Shown here: piece by piece, positions 9,180 through 18,527 of the stretch | Layout of the letters: the number at the start of each line of letters is the position of its first letter | Position numbering within the stretch: position 1 is the first letter of the stretch | From: an uncultured Kineothrix sp. | Lineage (GTDB): Bacteria; Bacillota; Clostridia; Lachnospirales; Lachnospiraceae | Length of the DNA stretch: 64,000 nucleotides | Direction of reading: 5' to 3' | NCBI GenBank assembly: GCA_910587275.1 | Contig: CAJUMD010000001.1 | Span: forward strand, 1-64,000 | The notes under the pieces: generated by a model | Database searches by the model: none | What the model was told of the DNA's origin: nothing | What the model saw: the letters and a program-made list of their open reading frames with translations, nothing else | Position numbers and translations under genes: made by a program

Positions 9180-10155
9180 AAATATCATGCCGCAACTGGA
9201 AGTCATCTACGGCGATACGACTTTGGGCATAAAAGGCACGGCGGGAGGAAAAAAATTCCACTACATTTTCTCCTATGAGGCGGGTGGTCCGGTGTCGCTT
9301 AACGTGGACGGCAGGGAATGGCTGTACCGTGCGCCCCGTCCTGTTTTCTGGAGGGCGGTTACGGACAATGACAGGGGGTGCGGTTTCCCGTTAAGGAGCG
9401 GAATGTGGGCGGCGGCGGACATGTTCCTCCGCTGCGTGAAGACGGATGTGGCGGTGGACGGGAAGGAAATCCCGTTTCCCTGTGCGCCTGCCAATAACAT
9501 CTATTCGGCAGGGGAGAGGGCGGAAACCGTCCGTGTTACCTATTCCTGCCGGACCGTAACGGTTCCGGAAACCGACGTAACGGTGGCTTATGAGACGGAT
9601 GCTCTGGGGAATATCCGGGTGGAGGCATATTATGCCGGAAAGAAAGGACTGCCGGAGCTGCCGGTATTCGGAATGCGTTTTCTCATGCCGACCTGTGCGG
9701 AACGGTTCCTATATGAAGGGCTGTCCGGGGAAACCTATCCCGACCGGAAGGCGGGGGGAGTCCACGGTGTGCATGAAGTGGAAGGACTTCCGGTTACACC
9801 GCATCTGGTACCGCAGGACTGCGGAATGCATATGGACAGCGACTGGGTGGAAGTATGGAGGAGCACGGGACTGGATAACAGCAGGAAAGAGCCGGAAGCG
9901 AAAGCGTTGCGGTTTGAGATGGATAAGCTGGCATTCTCCTGTCTGCCCTATACGGCGTTGGAACTGGAGCAGGCGACCCACCAGGAGGAACTTCCTGCTC
10001 CCCGCAGGACGGTACTCTGCATTTACGGAGCAGTCCGGGGTGTGGGCGGTATCAATAGCTGGGGGGCAGACGTGGAAGATGCATATCATGTGGACGGGGA
10101 AAAAGATATCCGGTTTTCCTTCCGCATATGCGGTCCTTCGGGGGATGCGGAATAA
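9163..10155 (+). CDS. lacM: beta-galactosidase small subunit (LacM type)
   Basis: A 330-residue small subunit corresponding to the C-terminal bgal_small_N domain of LacZ. Supporting segments are FSYEAGGPVSLNVDGREWLY near the start, FWRAVTDNDRG, and GINSWGADVEDAY near the end, which contributes an aromatic to the sugar site in single-chain enzymes. It has its own ribosome binding site (GAGGT before ATG 9163) inside the end of lacL. The overlap and separate start argue for a real two-subunit enzyme instead of a frameshifted lacZ. It must pair with LacL to be active. Expression is tied to lacL by translational coupling. Confidence 0.92.
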   Translation: MENTGKNIMPQLEVIYGDTTLGIKGTAGGKKFHYIFSYEAGGPVSLNVDGREWLYRAPRPVFWRAVTDNDRGCGFPLRSGMWAAADMFLRCVKTDVAVDGKEIPFPCAPANNIYSAGERAETVRVTYSCRTVTVPETDVTVAYETDALGNIRVEAYYAGKKGLPELPVFGMRFLMPTCAERFLYEGLSGETYPDRKAGGVHGVHEVEGLPVTPHLVPQDCGMHMDSDWVEVWRSTGLDNSRKEPEAKALRFEMDKLAFSCLPYTALELEQATHQEELPAPRRTVLCIYGAVRGVGGINSWGADVEDAYHVDGEKDIRFSFRICGPSGDAE

Positions 10156-10217
10156 GCAAGCGTAACGGAACCGCTGCGGGCAACGGTTAATTGGCAATTG
10201 GAAAGGAAAAAACGGAA

Positions 10218-11987
10218 ATGGCAAAGACGGCTACGGAATTACAGACATTATTGAGAAATATTGACCACAGGGGATATCCGGCGTATAAGGATACGAAGGG
10301 CAGTTACAGCTTCGGAAGTTATGTGCTGTCCATTGACCATGTGCAGGGGGACCCGTTTGCGGCCCCTTCCAAAGTCAGCATTCACATTGAAGGGAAAGGA
10401 GCGGGTTTTCCGGCGGAATATTACGGGAACAGGGAAAGGCGGATTGCGTTACAGGATTATCTGCTGCGGCTGTTCCGGCGGGAAGTGGACAAATACAATT
10501 TCAAGGCAAAAGGATCGGGAAAGAGCGGTTTAATGACTGCCAGCAGGACGGGGCAGGAAGTGCTGGAACGGACGGCATGTGAAATGGATTCGGCAAACGG
10601 CAGCCTCACCGTGCGGCTGGAAGTGGGATTCCCGGCAAACGGCAGGACCATCTGTTCTTCGGAGTTAATCAGGATATTATTTGATTTTCTTCCAAAGTGC
10701 GTACAGGATGTGCTTTTTTACAAAAGGCTGGACCGCGGGGAAGTGGAAAAAACCATGTTTTTGGCGGATGACAGGAAATACATCCGGGATGCCCTGGAGG
10801 AACGGGGATTGGTAGCGTTTGTTGCCAACGGGGCGGTGCTGCCGCGGGAGTCCGGGGTTTCGGACAGGCCCATGAAAGACAGCGTGCGCTTTGCTTCCCC
10901 CAAATCCATGGAAGTGGAAATGAATCTACCCCATAAGGGTTTGGTGAAGGGAATGGGAATCCGCAAGGGAATTACGCTGATTGTGGGCGGCGGCTATCAC
11001 GGGAAGTCTACGCTGCTGAAGGCTTTGGAGCTTGGTGTGTATGACCATATTGCGGGGGACGGCAGGGAGTATGTCATTACGGCACCGGATGCGGTGAAAA
11101 TCCGTGCGGAGGACGGAAGGTGCGTAAAGAAGGACGATATTTCCATGTTCGTGAATAACCTTCCAAACGGAAAACAGACGGGCAGCTTTTATACCGAAGA
11201 CGCCAGCGGCAGTACTTCGCAGGCAGCGAACGTAATAGAGGCCATGGAGAGCGGTTCTTCCCTCCTGCTCATCGACGAGGATACCTGTGCCACCAATTTC
11301 ATGGTGCGGGATGAATTGATGCAGCGGGTGGTGCACAGGGATAAGGAGCCGATTACGCCTTTTATCGAAAGGGCGAGGTATTTATATGAAAAGAGGGGAA
11401 TATCCTGTGTCATTGTTGCGGGCAGTTCGGGTGCGTATTTCCATATCGCGGACCAGATTGTGCAGATGGATAATTACGTGCCGCAGGAAATCACGGCGCT
11501 GGCAAAAGAGGAAGCCGCGAAATATCCGGTGCTGCTTTTACCGGACAACGAGCCGTCAGGTCCCGATTACCGGCGCGCGCCTGCGGCTGCCGGCTTTGGC
11601 GGCGGCGGACGGGACGGCGCACGGCGCGGCGGTTACCGTGGCGGACACGGCGGGAGCGAAAGAAGCGGCGGCGACCGCATGAAAATCAAAGGCATGGGGA
11701 AAGAAGCGGTCAGCCTTAATAAAGAAACCGTGGATTTGCGCTATGTGGAGCAGATTGCAGACAGCGAACAGGTGATGACACTGGGCTACCTGCTTGCCTA
11801 TGCGGAAAGCAACCTGTTTAATGGCAGGGATACGATGCAGAAAGTGGTGGACAATCTGATGGACCTGATTGGGAAGAAAGGGCTTGCCAGCATCGTTCCG
11901 GGCAGTTATCTGCCGGCAGGGCTGGCGCTTCCGAGACGTCAGGAGATTTTTGCCTGCTTTAACCGCTACCGGAATCTGAAATTGTAG
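10218..11987 (+). CDS. ABC-class ATPase (PF09818-like) with an RGG-type tract
   Basis: A protein of about 589 residues from the 'predicted ATPase of the ABC class' family, which has no membrane domain. The Walker A motif is VGGGYHGKSTLLKAL and a Walker B-like LLLIDEDTCATNF follows. Between about 455 and 485 lies a Gly/Arg-rich tract (GFGGGGRDGARRGGYRGGHG) that resembles RGG boxes of RNA-binding proteins. The C-terminal helical region follows. ATG 10218 is preferred over the in-frame TTG at 10191 because GGAAAGGA at 10200-10207 sits at the right distance. The family is distantly related to proteins tied to RNA processing in eukaryotes; its bacterial role is unknown. It follows lacM by 62 bp, so read-through is possible. 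Confidence 0.85.
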   Translation: MAKTATELQTLLRNIDHRGYPAYKDTKGSYSFGSYVLSIDHVQGDPFAAPSKVSIHIEGKGAGFPAEYYGNRERRIALQDYLLRLFRREVDKYNFKAKGSGKSGLMTASRTGQEVLERTACEMDSANGSLTVRLEVGFPANGRTICSSELIRILFDFLPKCVQDVLFYKRLDRGEVEKTMFLADDRKYIRDALEERGLVAFVANGAVLPRESGVSDRPMKDSVRFASPKSMEVEMNLPHKGLVKGMGIRKGITLIVGGGYHGKSTLLKALELGVYDHIAGDGREYVITAPDAVKIRAEDGRCVKKDDISMFVNNLPNGKQTGSFYTEDASGSTSQAANVIEAMESGSSLLLIDEDTCATNFMVRDELMQRVVHRDKEPITPFIERARYLYEKRGISCVIVAGSSGAYFHIADQIVQMDNYVPQEITALAKEEAAKYPVLLLPDNEPSGPDYRRAPAAAGFGGGGRDGARRGGYRGGHGGSERSGGDRMKIKGMGKEAVSLNKETVDLRYVEQIADSEQVMTLGYLLAYAESNLFNGRDTMQKVVDNLMDLIGKKGLASIVPGSYLPAGLALPRRQEIFACFNRYRNLKL

Positions 11988-12021
11988 GCGGCGGAAGCAA
12001 AGGGATATGTTCAGATGTAAT

Positions 12022-12047
12022 AACGGCTTCCCGCAGGGGAAGCCGTT
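12022..12047. terminator. hairpin between convergent genes
   Basis: A perfect 11-bp stem AACGGCTTCCC/GGGAAGCCGTT with a four-base loop. It has no clean T-tract in either direction but sits exactly between the convergent ATPase and hemerythrin genes and overlaps the hemerythrin stop codon. Confidence 0.65.
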
Positions 12048-12498
12048 AAGAGATTGACTGTGCGATTAAGACACCGGTTTCGGCATATGGGGCAAGGTAA
12101 AGACATAAATTCCGGTCTTCCTGCAAAATGTGGTTAAAAAGGTAGTCCTGCATATGCTCTTTCAAACCGATAAGGACGTTTTTCGGATCTTTGGCGAGAG
12201 ACGGCAAATCAAATTTCAGGATATATTCCTTTAAATCGATATGGTCTGCCATATGGATGGCGAGTTTTGGGTACTGGTACCTTGCCATCAGGTTTTCTTC
12301 CGTATAAAAGTGGTAGTTGATGTATTCCCGTAGTTCACAGACAATTTCCAATAATTGTTTTGGGGTAGCGTGTTTGCAGTCGCTCATAATGAGCTGTTCG
12401 ATTTCCCTGATGATGCGGAATAACTCCTGGTGCTGTTCATCGATGATCTGGATGCCACATTCCATTTCTTTACACCAGTCAAATTTAAAATCAAACAT
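12046..12498 (-). CDS. bacteriohemerythrin
   Basis: A 150-residue single-domain hemerythrin that binds O2 at a di-iron centre. The ligand pattern is complete: H23 in DEQHQELF, H63 and E67 in HFYTE, H82 and H86 in HMADH, and H123 and D128 in HILQED. In anaerobes such proteins are thought to bind or sense oxygen or to deliver it to other enzymes. The start ATG has GGAGG in front (GCAGGAGGCATTC). The gene is transcribed alone, convergent with the ATPase. A second hemerythrin domain occurs in the window at 27439, fused to a receiver. Confidence 0.93.
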   Translation of the reverse strand: MFDFKFDWCKEMECGIQIIDEQHQELFRIIREIEQLIMSDCKHATPKQLLEIVCELREYINYHFYTEENLMARYQYPKLAIHMADHIDLKEYILKFDLPSLAKDPKNVLIGLKEHMQDYLFNHILQEDRNLCLYLAPYAETGVLIAQSIS

Positions 12499-12678
12499 AA
12501 TAGAATGCCTCCTGCTCGTTTTATATGGTGGTGTTTCTTCTTATTATAAATGTAATGTTTAGAGCGTACCTCTATTTTATACTACTCAAGTAAGGTGTGC
12601 AACTGGAAATTAATATAAAATTCTTAAATTTTTTTTTATATTTGTATCAGGAACGGTCAGGGAAAGGGGGCGCAAAAG

Positions 12679-13131
12679 ATGCCGGAACAAAAATGGGTGG
12701 TTGCGGCCGCGCTGGTGCTGCTGTTCGCCGCGCTGTCGTTTGTACTTTTCCGCTTAATCCGGCGGGGGAACGGGAAAGCGGATGACATGGACGGGATGGA
12801 AGGACATGAATTTGAATATTTTTGTGCGGATTTGTTAAAAAAGCGGGGATTTGTTGAGGTATCTGTCACAAAAGGAAGCGGGGATTACGGTGTGGACATT
12901 CTTGCGGAAAAGGAAGGGGTTACTTATGCCGTCCAGTGCAAGTGTTATGGTGAAGCAGTAGGGGTGAAAGCGGTACAGGAAGCATATGCGGGCAGGGATT
13001 ATTATGATTGTATGGTTGGCGCCGTGATGACCAACCAGTATTTTACGGCTCCGGCGGTGCAGGCGGCGAAGAAACTGAAAATCCTGCTATGGGACAGGGG
13101 ATATTTGGACGGCATGATGGAGGAAGAATAG
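12679..13131 (+). CDS. membrane-anchored Mrr-like restriction endonuclease-fold protein
   Basis: A 150-residue protein with one N-terminal transmembrane helix (about 7-28) and a restriction-endonuclease-like Mrr catalytic domain. The PD-(D/E)XK core is visible as GSGDYGVDILAEKEG followed by YAVQCKCYG, giving the D...QxK pattern typical of Mrr-type type IV nucleases. The anchor places the nuclease domain at the inner membrane face, an arrangement common in Firmicutes but of unknown function. The ribosome binding site is GGAAAGGGGG. A terminator overlaps its stop codon, so it is a single-gene unit. Confidence 0.85.
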   Translation: MPEQKWVVAAALVLLFAALSFVLFRLIRRGNGKADDMDGMEGHEFEYFCADLLKKRGFVEVSVTKGSGDYGVDILAEKEGVTYAVQCKCYGEAVGVKAVQEAYAGRDYYDCMVGAVMTNQYFTAPAVQAAKKLKILLWDRGYLDGMMEEE

Positions 13132-13166
13132 TTGTACTATTTTTAGATGGTACAACTATTTTTTAT
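13128..13166 (+). terminator. intrinsic terminator of the Mrr-like gene
   Basis: A perfect 10-bp stem ATAGTTGTAC/GTACAACTAT (13128-13137 and 13150-13159) is followed by T6 ATTT. It starts inside the stop codon region. Its arms contain the same TTGTAC and GTACAA words as the downstream AraR-like sites, so it might have a second role. Confidence 0.85.
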
Positions 13167-13193
13167 TTGTATTATATTTTTGATAAGCAAATA

Positions 13194-13222
13194 TTGACAA
13201 GTTGGACTGCAAATTATATTAT
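13194..13222 (+). promoter_or_regulatory. sigma-A type promoter of the arabinose operon
   Basis: TTGACA (13194-13199), a 17-bp spacer and TATTAT (13217-13222) form a near-consensus promoter about 265 bp before araA. A second TTGACA at 13308 precedes TATAAT at 13334-13339, but with a 20-bp spacer. The region 13160-13486 holds only promoter and operator-like sequence. Confidence 0.7.
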
Positions 13223-13325
13223 TATGTTTAGAAAGAAATATAAAACCCAAGCCTTTTTCGGCATATAGTATAAAAAACAGTACATATCAAGCAGACAACT
13301 AAAATATTTGACATAGTTCAAAATA

Positions 13326-13369
13326 ATACAACTTATAATAAAAAGATACAACTTTATGAAAAGTTGTAT
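13326..13369 (+). promoter_or_regulatory. AraR-like operator half-sites in the araA leader
   Basis: ATACAACTT occurs at 13326-13334 and again at 13346-13354, and the second copy forms a 10-bp inverted repeat with AAAGTTGTAT at 13360-13369. The words match half-sites of the TTGTA/TACAA palindromes found elsewhere in the window and resemble the known AraR operator of Bacillus. They overlap or follow the second promoter, which suits repression. Binding is inferred. Confidence 0.55.
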
Positions 13370-13486
13370 AGAAAACCCTGGCAGGGATGGAAGTGGGCGG
13401 ATTTGAAACGGCTTGCCGGTTCATATAGCAACAAAAAACAGGAAACAGCAGCAAAAAACGAAGGAATGTATAGGAGGATGGTAAAA

Positions 13487-14983
13487 ATGAAAACAGGAAA
13501 GAATTACAAATTTTGGTTTTGCACGGGTTCTCAGGATTTATACGGGGACGAATGTCTTGCAAATGTAGCGGAGCATTCCAAAATTATCGTGGAAAACCTG
13601 AATAAGTGCGGGCTTCTGCCTTTTGAAGTGGTTTGGAAACCTACGCTGATTACCAATGAATTAATCAGGAAGACATTTAACGAGGCAAATGCGGATGGGG
13701 AATGTGCAGGCGTGATTACATGGATGCATACGTTTTCCCCCGCAAAGTCCTGGATTCTGGGACTACAGGAATACCGGAAACCCCTGATGCATTTACATAC
13801 ACAGTTTAATGAGGAAATTCCCTACGATACCATCGACATGGATTTCATGAATGAGAACCAGTCTGCACACGGCGACAGGGAATACGGACATATCGTCAGC
13901 CGTATGGGCATCGAGAGGAAAATCGTGGTCGGACACTGGAACGACAAAGAAGTACAGCAGAAAATCGCCGACTGGATGAGGACTGCCATCGGCATCATGG
14001 AATCCTCCCATATTCGCGTATGCCGTATTGCGGACAATATGCGTAACGTGGCGGTGACGGAAGGGGATAAAGTAGAGGCGCAGATTAAGTTTGGCTGGGA
14101 AATCGATGCATATCCGGTGAATGAAATTGCGGAATACGTAAAGGATGTGGCAGAGGGCGATATCAACGCGTTGGTGGATGAATACTATTCCAAATATGAT
14201 ATTATCCTGGAAGGCAGGGACGAAGCGGAGTTTAAAAAACATGTGGCGGTTCAGGCAGGCATTGAAATCGGTTTCGAGAGGTTCCTGGAGGAGAAAAATT
14301 ACCAGGCAATCGTTACCCATTTCGGTGATTTGGGCGCTTTGCAGCAGCTTCCCGGACTTGCCATCCAAAGGCTGATGGAAAAAGGCTACGGTTTCGGCGG
14401 GGAAGGAGACTGGAAAACCGCAGCAATGGTGCGCCTGATGAAGATTATGACATCCGGTATGAAGGATGCGAAGGGAACTTCCTTTATGGAAGACTATACC
14501 TATAATCTGGTACCCGGAAAAGAAGGTATCCTGCAGGCACATATGTTGGAGGTATGCCCCACGGTTGCGGACGGCAAAATCGGAATCAAGGTTAATCCGC
14601 TTTCCATGGGCGACAGGGAAGATCCGGCACGTTTGGTATTTACTTCCAAGACGGGTCCCGCGGTAGCAACCTCCCTGATTGATTTGGGCAACAGGTTCCG
14701 TCTGATTATCAATGCCGTAGACTGCAAGAAGGTGGAAAAACCGATGCCGAAACTGCCGGTAGCCACGGCATTCTGGACACCGCAGCCTAACCTTAAGATT
14801 GGTGCGGAAGCATGGATTCTGGCGGGCGGCGCACACCATACGGCATTTTCCTATGACTTAAGCGTGGACCAGATGGTGGACTGGGCGGCTGCCATGGGCA
14901 TTGAAAGCGTCGTGATTGATCAGGATACAACCATTCGGAACTTTAAGAACGAATTGAGATGGAATGAAATTGCGTTCCGTTAA
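13487..14983 (+). CDS. araA: L-arabinose isomerase
   Basis: A 498-residue isomerase converting L-arabinose to L-ribulose in the cytoplasm with a divalent metal. Length and motifs fit the family: the N-terminus FWFCTGSQDLYGDE, the region THFGDLGALQQLPGLAIQRL, GYGFGGEGDWKTAA with an active-site Glu, and GGAHHTAFS near the C-terminus. ATG 13487 is chosen because AGGAGG at 13472-13477 is correctly spaced; the upstream in-frame ATGs are too far from it or too close. It is first in araA-araB-araD and downstream of a strong promoter and AraR-like sites. Confidence 0.97.
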   Translation: MKTGKNYKFWFCTGSQDLYGDECLANVAEHSKIIVENLNKCGLLPFEVVWKPTLITNELIRKTFNEANADGECAGVITWMHTFSPAKSWILGLQEYRKPLMHLHTQFNEEIPYDTIDMDFMNENQSAHGDREYGHIVSRMGIERKIVVGHWNDKEVQQKIADWMRTAIGIMESSHIRVCRIADNMRNVAVTEGDKVEAQIKFGWEIDAYPVNEIAEYVKDVAEGDINALVDEYYSKYDIILEGRDEAEFKKHVAVQAGIEIGFERFLEEKNYQAIVTHFGDLGALQQLPGLAIQRLMEKGYGFGGEGDWKTAAMVRLMKIMTSGMKDAKGTSFMEDYTYNLVPGKEGILQAHMLEVCPTVADGKIGIKVNPLSMGDREDPARLVFTSKTGPAVATSLIDLGNRFRLIINAVDCKKVEKPMPKLPVATAFWTPQPNLKIGAEAWILAGGAHHTAFSYDLSVDQMVDWAAAMGIESVVIDQDTTIRNFKNELRWNEIAFR

Positions 14984-15098
14984 ACGGAAGGAAGCGGCGG
15001 ATTGGTAAGCGGATAAACGGAATGCCCATAAGGGCAAAAGCAGGGAAGACGGGAAACCATAAAAGGATGGGTGGACCGGGAAAGGCGAAGGTAAGACG

Positions 15099-16697
15099 AT
15101 GGCAATGGAAGTAAAAGAGATGATAACGGGCGGCAGGACGGCGCTGGGCATAGAGTTTGGTTCCACAAGGATTAAAGCTGTGCTGGTCGGGGAAGACAAT
15201 TCCCCGATTGCCTCCGGCAGCTATGAATGGGAAAATCGGTATGAAAATAACGTATGGACTTACAGCCTTGACATGATTTGGAAAGGGCTTCAGGACAGCT
15301 ATACCAAGCTGGCGGAAGATGTGCAGAACCGGTACGGCGTGGCGTTGGAAACGGTGGGGAGCATCGGGTTCAGCGCAATGATGCACGGATACATGGCATT
15401 TGACAAGGCAGGGGAGCTGCTGGTTCCGTTCCGGACATGGAGAAATACCATCACCGCGCAGGCAGCGGAGGAGCTGACCGGACTGTTCCGGTATAACATT
15501 CCCCAAAGGTGGAGCATTGCCCATCTGCGTCAGGCAATCCTGAACAAGGAGGAGCATGTAAAGGATGTGGATTTCTTCACCACATTGGCGGGTTATGTGC
15601 ATTGGAAGCTGACCGGCGAAAAGGTACTTGGCGTAGGCGATGCTTCCGGTATGTTCCCCATTGATACCGATACGAAGGATTATAACGCAAAGATGCTGGC
15701 ACAGTTTGACGAACTGGTGGCAGGGGAAAATTATCCGTGGAAATTAAAGGATATCCTTCCCAAAGTGCTGGTTGCCGGCGAAAATGCGGGAACGCTTACC
15801 GAAGAAGGCGTGAAACTGTTGGATGTGTCCGGCAGGTTAAAAGCGGGGATTCCGGTATGCCCTCCCGAGGGGGATGCGGGAACCGGCATGGCGGCGACGA
15901 ACAGCGTGGCGGTCCGCACCGGTAACGTATCCGCGGGTACCAGCGTGTTTGCGATGATTGTACTGGAAAAAGAGCTTTCCAAAGTATATCCTGAAATCGA
16001 TTTGGTAACGACCCCGGACGGAAGCCTGGTGGGCATGGTTCACTGCAACAACTGCACTTCCGATTTAAATGCGTGGGTGAATCTGTTTAAGGAATTCATG
16101 GTAACGATGGGCATGGAAGCGGACATGAACAAGCTGTTCGGCGCGCTGTATAACAAGGCGCTGGAAGGCGATAAAGACTGTGGCGGACTGGTATCTTACT
16201 GTTACTTCTCCGGCGAGCCGGTAACGGGATTTGAGGAAGGGCGTCCTTTGTTTGCGCGTAAAGTGGACTGCAAGTTCACGTTGGCGAATTTCATGCGGAC
16301 CCACCTGTATTCTTCCCTTGCAGCGCTGAAAATCGGTTTGGATATTCTGTTTAAGGAAGAAAAAGTCCAGGCGGATGAAATCTTCGGGCACGGCGGGCTG
16401 TTTAAGACGAAAGGGGTCGGTCAGGGCATCCTTGCGGCGGCGATGGACGCCCCGGTATCCGTTATGGAAACGGCAGGGGAAGGCGGCGCATGGGGAATTG
16501 CGGTATTGGCTTCCTATATGAAGAATAAGGCGGAGGGGGAAAGCCTTTCCGATTACCTGAACGGAAAAGTATTTGCGGGCAACAAAGGAAGCAAAATGGA
16601 ACCCGACCCGGCGGATGTTGCCGGTTTTGACGAATTTATCAGGCTGTACAAAGCGGGATTCCCGATGGAGCAGGCAGCGGTGGAAAATATGAAATAA
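15099..16697 (+). CDS. araB: FGGY-family kinase, probable L-ribulokinase
   Basis: A 532-residue FGGY sugar kinase. The N-terminal phosphate loop is [15 protein letters not shown] substrate-domain segment [11 protein letters not shown] and the C-terminal ATP-binding motif [15 protein letters not shown] are visible. The position between araA and araD points to L-ribulose as substrate, giving L-ribulose-5-phosphate. The sequence belongs to a branch often labelled only as FGGY or xylulokinase-like, so substrate assignment rests on context. The ATG follows a purine-rich GGAAAGGCGAAGG. The gap to araA is 115 bp with no terminator. Confidence 0.87.
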   Translation: MAMEVKEMITGGRTALGIEFGSTRIKAVLVGEDNSPIASGSYEWENRYENNVWTYSLDMIWKGLQDSYTKLAEDVQNRYGVALETVGSIGFSAMMHGYMAFDKAGELLVPFRTWRNTITAQAAEELTGLFRYNIPQRWSIAHLRQAILNKEEHVKDVDFFTTLAGYVHWKLTGEKVLGVGDASGMFPIDTDTKDYNAKMLAQFDELVAGENYPWKLKDILPKVLVAGENAGTLTEEGVKLLDVSGRLKAGIPVCPPEGDAGTGMAATNSVAVRTGNVSAGTSVFAMIVLEKELSKVYPEIDLVTTPDGSLVGMVHCNNCTSDLNAWVNLFKEFMVTMGMEADMNKLFGALYNKALEGDKDCGGLVSYCYFSGEPVTGFEEGRPLFARKVDCKFTLANFMRTHLYSSLAALKIGLDILFKEEKVQADEIFGHGGLFKTKGVGQGILAAAMDAPVSVMETAGEGGAWGIAVLASYMKNKAEGESLSDYLNGKVFAGNKGSKMEPDPADVAGFDEFIRLYKAGFPMEQAAVENMK

Positions 16698-16737
16698 TCA
16701 TTGGCGCAAAAAGGCTAATGACCGGAAATAAGAACTT

Positions 16738-16765
16738 CCCTGCCGGCGCCGGTGGTCCGGCAGGG
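16738..16765 (+). repeat. intra-operon hairpin between araB and araD
   Basis: Arms CCCTGCCGG and CCGGCAGGG pair perfectly around a 10-base loop. No T-tract follows, so it is unlikely to terminate. It may be a processing or mRNA-stability element in the arabinose operon. Confidence 0.5.
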
Positions 16766-16828
16766 ATTGTGGTAATAAATTGTGGCAGATTCTATCAGGA
16801 AGTCAGAAAAGATTAGGAGGAAATTCGG

Positions 16829-17518
16829 ATGTTGGAGGAACTGAAAAAGCAGGTATACGAAGCGAATATGCTGCTTCCGAAATACGGATTGGTAACATTT
16901 ACATGGGGAAACGTGAGCGGGATTGACCGGGAAAAAGGCCTGTTTGTCATTAAGCCAAGCGGTGTGGAATACGATAAGCTGACACCGGAAGACATGGTGG
17001 TCATGGATTTGGAGGGCAATAAGGTGGAGGGGAAATACAATCCTTCTTCCGATACGCCGACCCATTTGGAATTATACAAGGCATTTCCGAAGGTGGGAGG
17101 AATCGTCCATACCCATTCTTCATGGGCGACGAGCTGGGCACAGGCAGGCAGGGGGATTCCCTGTTACGGAACGACCCATGCCGATTACATGTATGGCGAG
17201 ATTCCCTGCGTGAGATGCCTGACGAAAGAAGAAATCGAAGGAGCCTATGAGAAGAACACGGGGCTTTTGATTGCCGGTTATTTTGCGGATAAGGATTACG
17301 AGGCGGTTCCGGCAGTCCTCTGCAAGAACCACGGACCTTTTACATGGGGAAAGGATGCCCATGAAGCGGTACACAATGCGGTGGTGCTGGAAGAAGTGGC
17401 GAAGATGGCGGCAAGGTGCGAAATGATCCATCCAAAGGTGGCTCCGGCGCCGCAGGAATTGCAGGATAAGCATTATTACAGGAAACATGGGGAGAATGCT
17501 TATTACGGGCAGAAATAG
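16829..17518 (+). CDS. araD: L-ribulose-5-phosphate 4-epimerase
   Basis: A 229-residue class II aldolase-like epimerase producing D-xylulose-5-phosphate. Zinc ligands are visible in [12 protein letters not shown] (two His) and a third His lies in [18 protein letters not shown]. The opening [20 protein letters not shown] is typical. TAGGAGGAAATT precedes the ATG. It closes the araABD operon, and a terminator follows. The product feeds the transketolase and epimerase encoded at 51637-54090. Confidence 0.96.
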   Translation: MLEELKKQVYEANMLLPKYGLVTFTWGNVSGIDREKGLFVIKPSGVEYDKLTPEDMVVMDLEGNKVEGKYNPSSDTPTHLELYKAFPKVGGIVHTHSSWATSWAQAGRGIPCYGTTHADYMYGEIPCVRCLTKEEIEGAYEKNTGLLIAGYFADKDYEAVPAVLCKNHGPFTWGKDAHEAVHNAVVLEEVAKMAARCEMIHPKVAPAPQELQDKHYYRKHGENAYYGQK

Positions 17519-17535
17519 GGGGATATAGGAAATGT

Positions 17536-17564
17536 GGGGCGTAGCGGTTGCTATGCCCCTTTTT
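17536..17564 (+). terminator. intrinsic terminator of the arabinose operon
   Basis: A 10-bp stem GGGGCGTAGC/GCTATGCCCC with one G-T pair and a GGTT loop, followed by five T. Confidence 0.88.
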
Positions 17565-17716
17565 GGTTGGTGTGCTGCTAAGACGGCTCTTTCTCCTATT
17601 TGATTGGAAAACGGAATATTATAGTGGTATAATCAAACGGATATGATGCAGAACGTTGATGATAGGAAAACCGCGATAGAAAGTAAATAGAATGTGTAGG
17701 GAAAGGAAGATGGGTT

Positions 17717-18499
17717 ATGATGTGGACGAACGGGAAAATCTTGGAAGTGGCGATGGGGCAGTCTGCGGTTGATTTGAATTGCAGTCCGCAGGATTTTATG
17801 AAAACGCAGAATGTGGTAGTTATTTCGGGAAAACAGGAAAAGGCGCGCAAATATTTGACGCTGCCGTTTTCGTGCCAATTAGTCAGCTACGGAAATAATG
17901 TGGTGGCTTCTGTGGCGGAGGAATGGATGGGAGTCGTCGGGGATTATATCGGACGTTATTCCATGGAGCACTGTTTTGAAACGCCGAATATGCATGTCCT
18001 GAATGATGCACTGCAGGAGCGGGGGCTGCGGATTTGTTTTATGGCGGAGTATTTCCTGCCGGATTTGGATGCGCTTAGGGAATTGCCTTGTGTTTATGGG
18101 ATGCGTGTACTTTCGCAGGAGGATTTTGCCGGATTATATGTGCCGGAATGGGGAAATGCCTTGTGCGGGGACAGGAAGCAGTTGGACGTGATTGGCGTAG
18201 GGGCATACAGGGACGGAAAACTGGTGGGACTTGCCGGGGCGTCGGCGGATTGCGACAGTATGTGGCAGATTGGGGTGGATGTGCTGCCGGAATACCGCCG
18301 CCGGGGAATTGCCAGCGCATTGACCAGCCGTTTGGCTTTGGAAATATTGGAGCGGGGAAAGGTGCCTTTTTACTGCGCGGCGTGGTCAAACGTGAAATCG
18401 GTGCGCAATGCGGTGAAAAGCGGGTTCCGTCCGGCGTGGGTGGAAATGACGGCAAAAAGCAGGGAGTTTGTGGAGGAGATGAACGGGAAGCACGGGTGA
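17717..18499 (+). CDS. GNAT family N-acetyltransferase
   Basis: A 260-residue protein whose C-terminal half is a GNAT domain. The acetyl-CoA binding motif is IGVDVLPEYRRRGIASALTS, followed by the typical YCAAWSNVKSVRNAVKSGF. The N-terminal 120 residues are not recognised and may bind the substrate. GGAAAGGAAG lies upstream, and two adjacent ATGs (17717, 17720) could start translation. A TATAAT at 17628-17633 lies between TTTGATT and AATCAAA arms, a possible operator. The substrate is unknown. Confidence 0.82.
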   Translation: MMWTNGKILEVAMGQSAVDLNCSPQDFMKTQNVVVISGKQEKARKYLTLPFSCQLVSYGNNVVASVAEEWMGVVGDYIGRYSMEHCFETPNMHVLNDALQERGLRICFMAEYFLPDLDALRELPCVYGMRVLSQEDFAGLYVPEWGNALCGDRKQLDVIGVGAYRDGKLVGLAGASADCDSMWQIGVDVLPEYRRRGIASALTSRLALEILERGKVPFYCAAWSNVKSVRNAVKSGFRPAWVEMTAKSREFVEEMNGKHG

Positions 18500-18527
18500 T
18501 CCTTTGGGGAATTTTCCCCGGATTTCC

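Noticed and set aside
13793..14839. Long open frame opposite araA
   Set aside because: It is a shadow of araA on the other strand: no ribosome binding site and no family resemblance.
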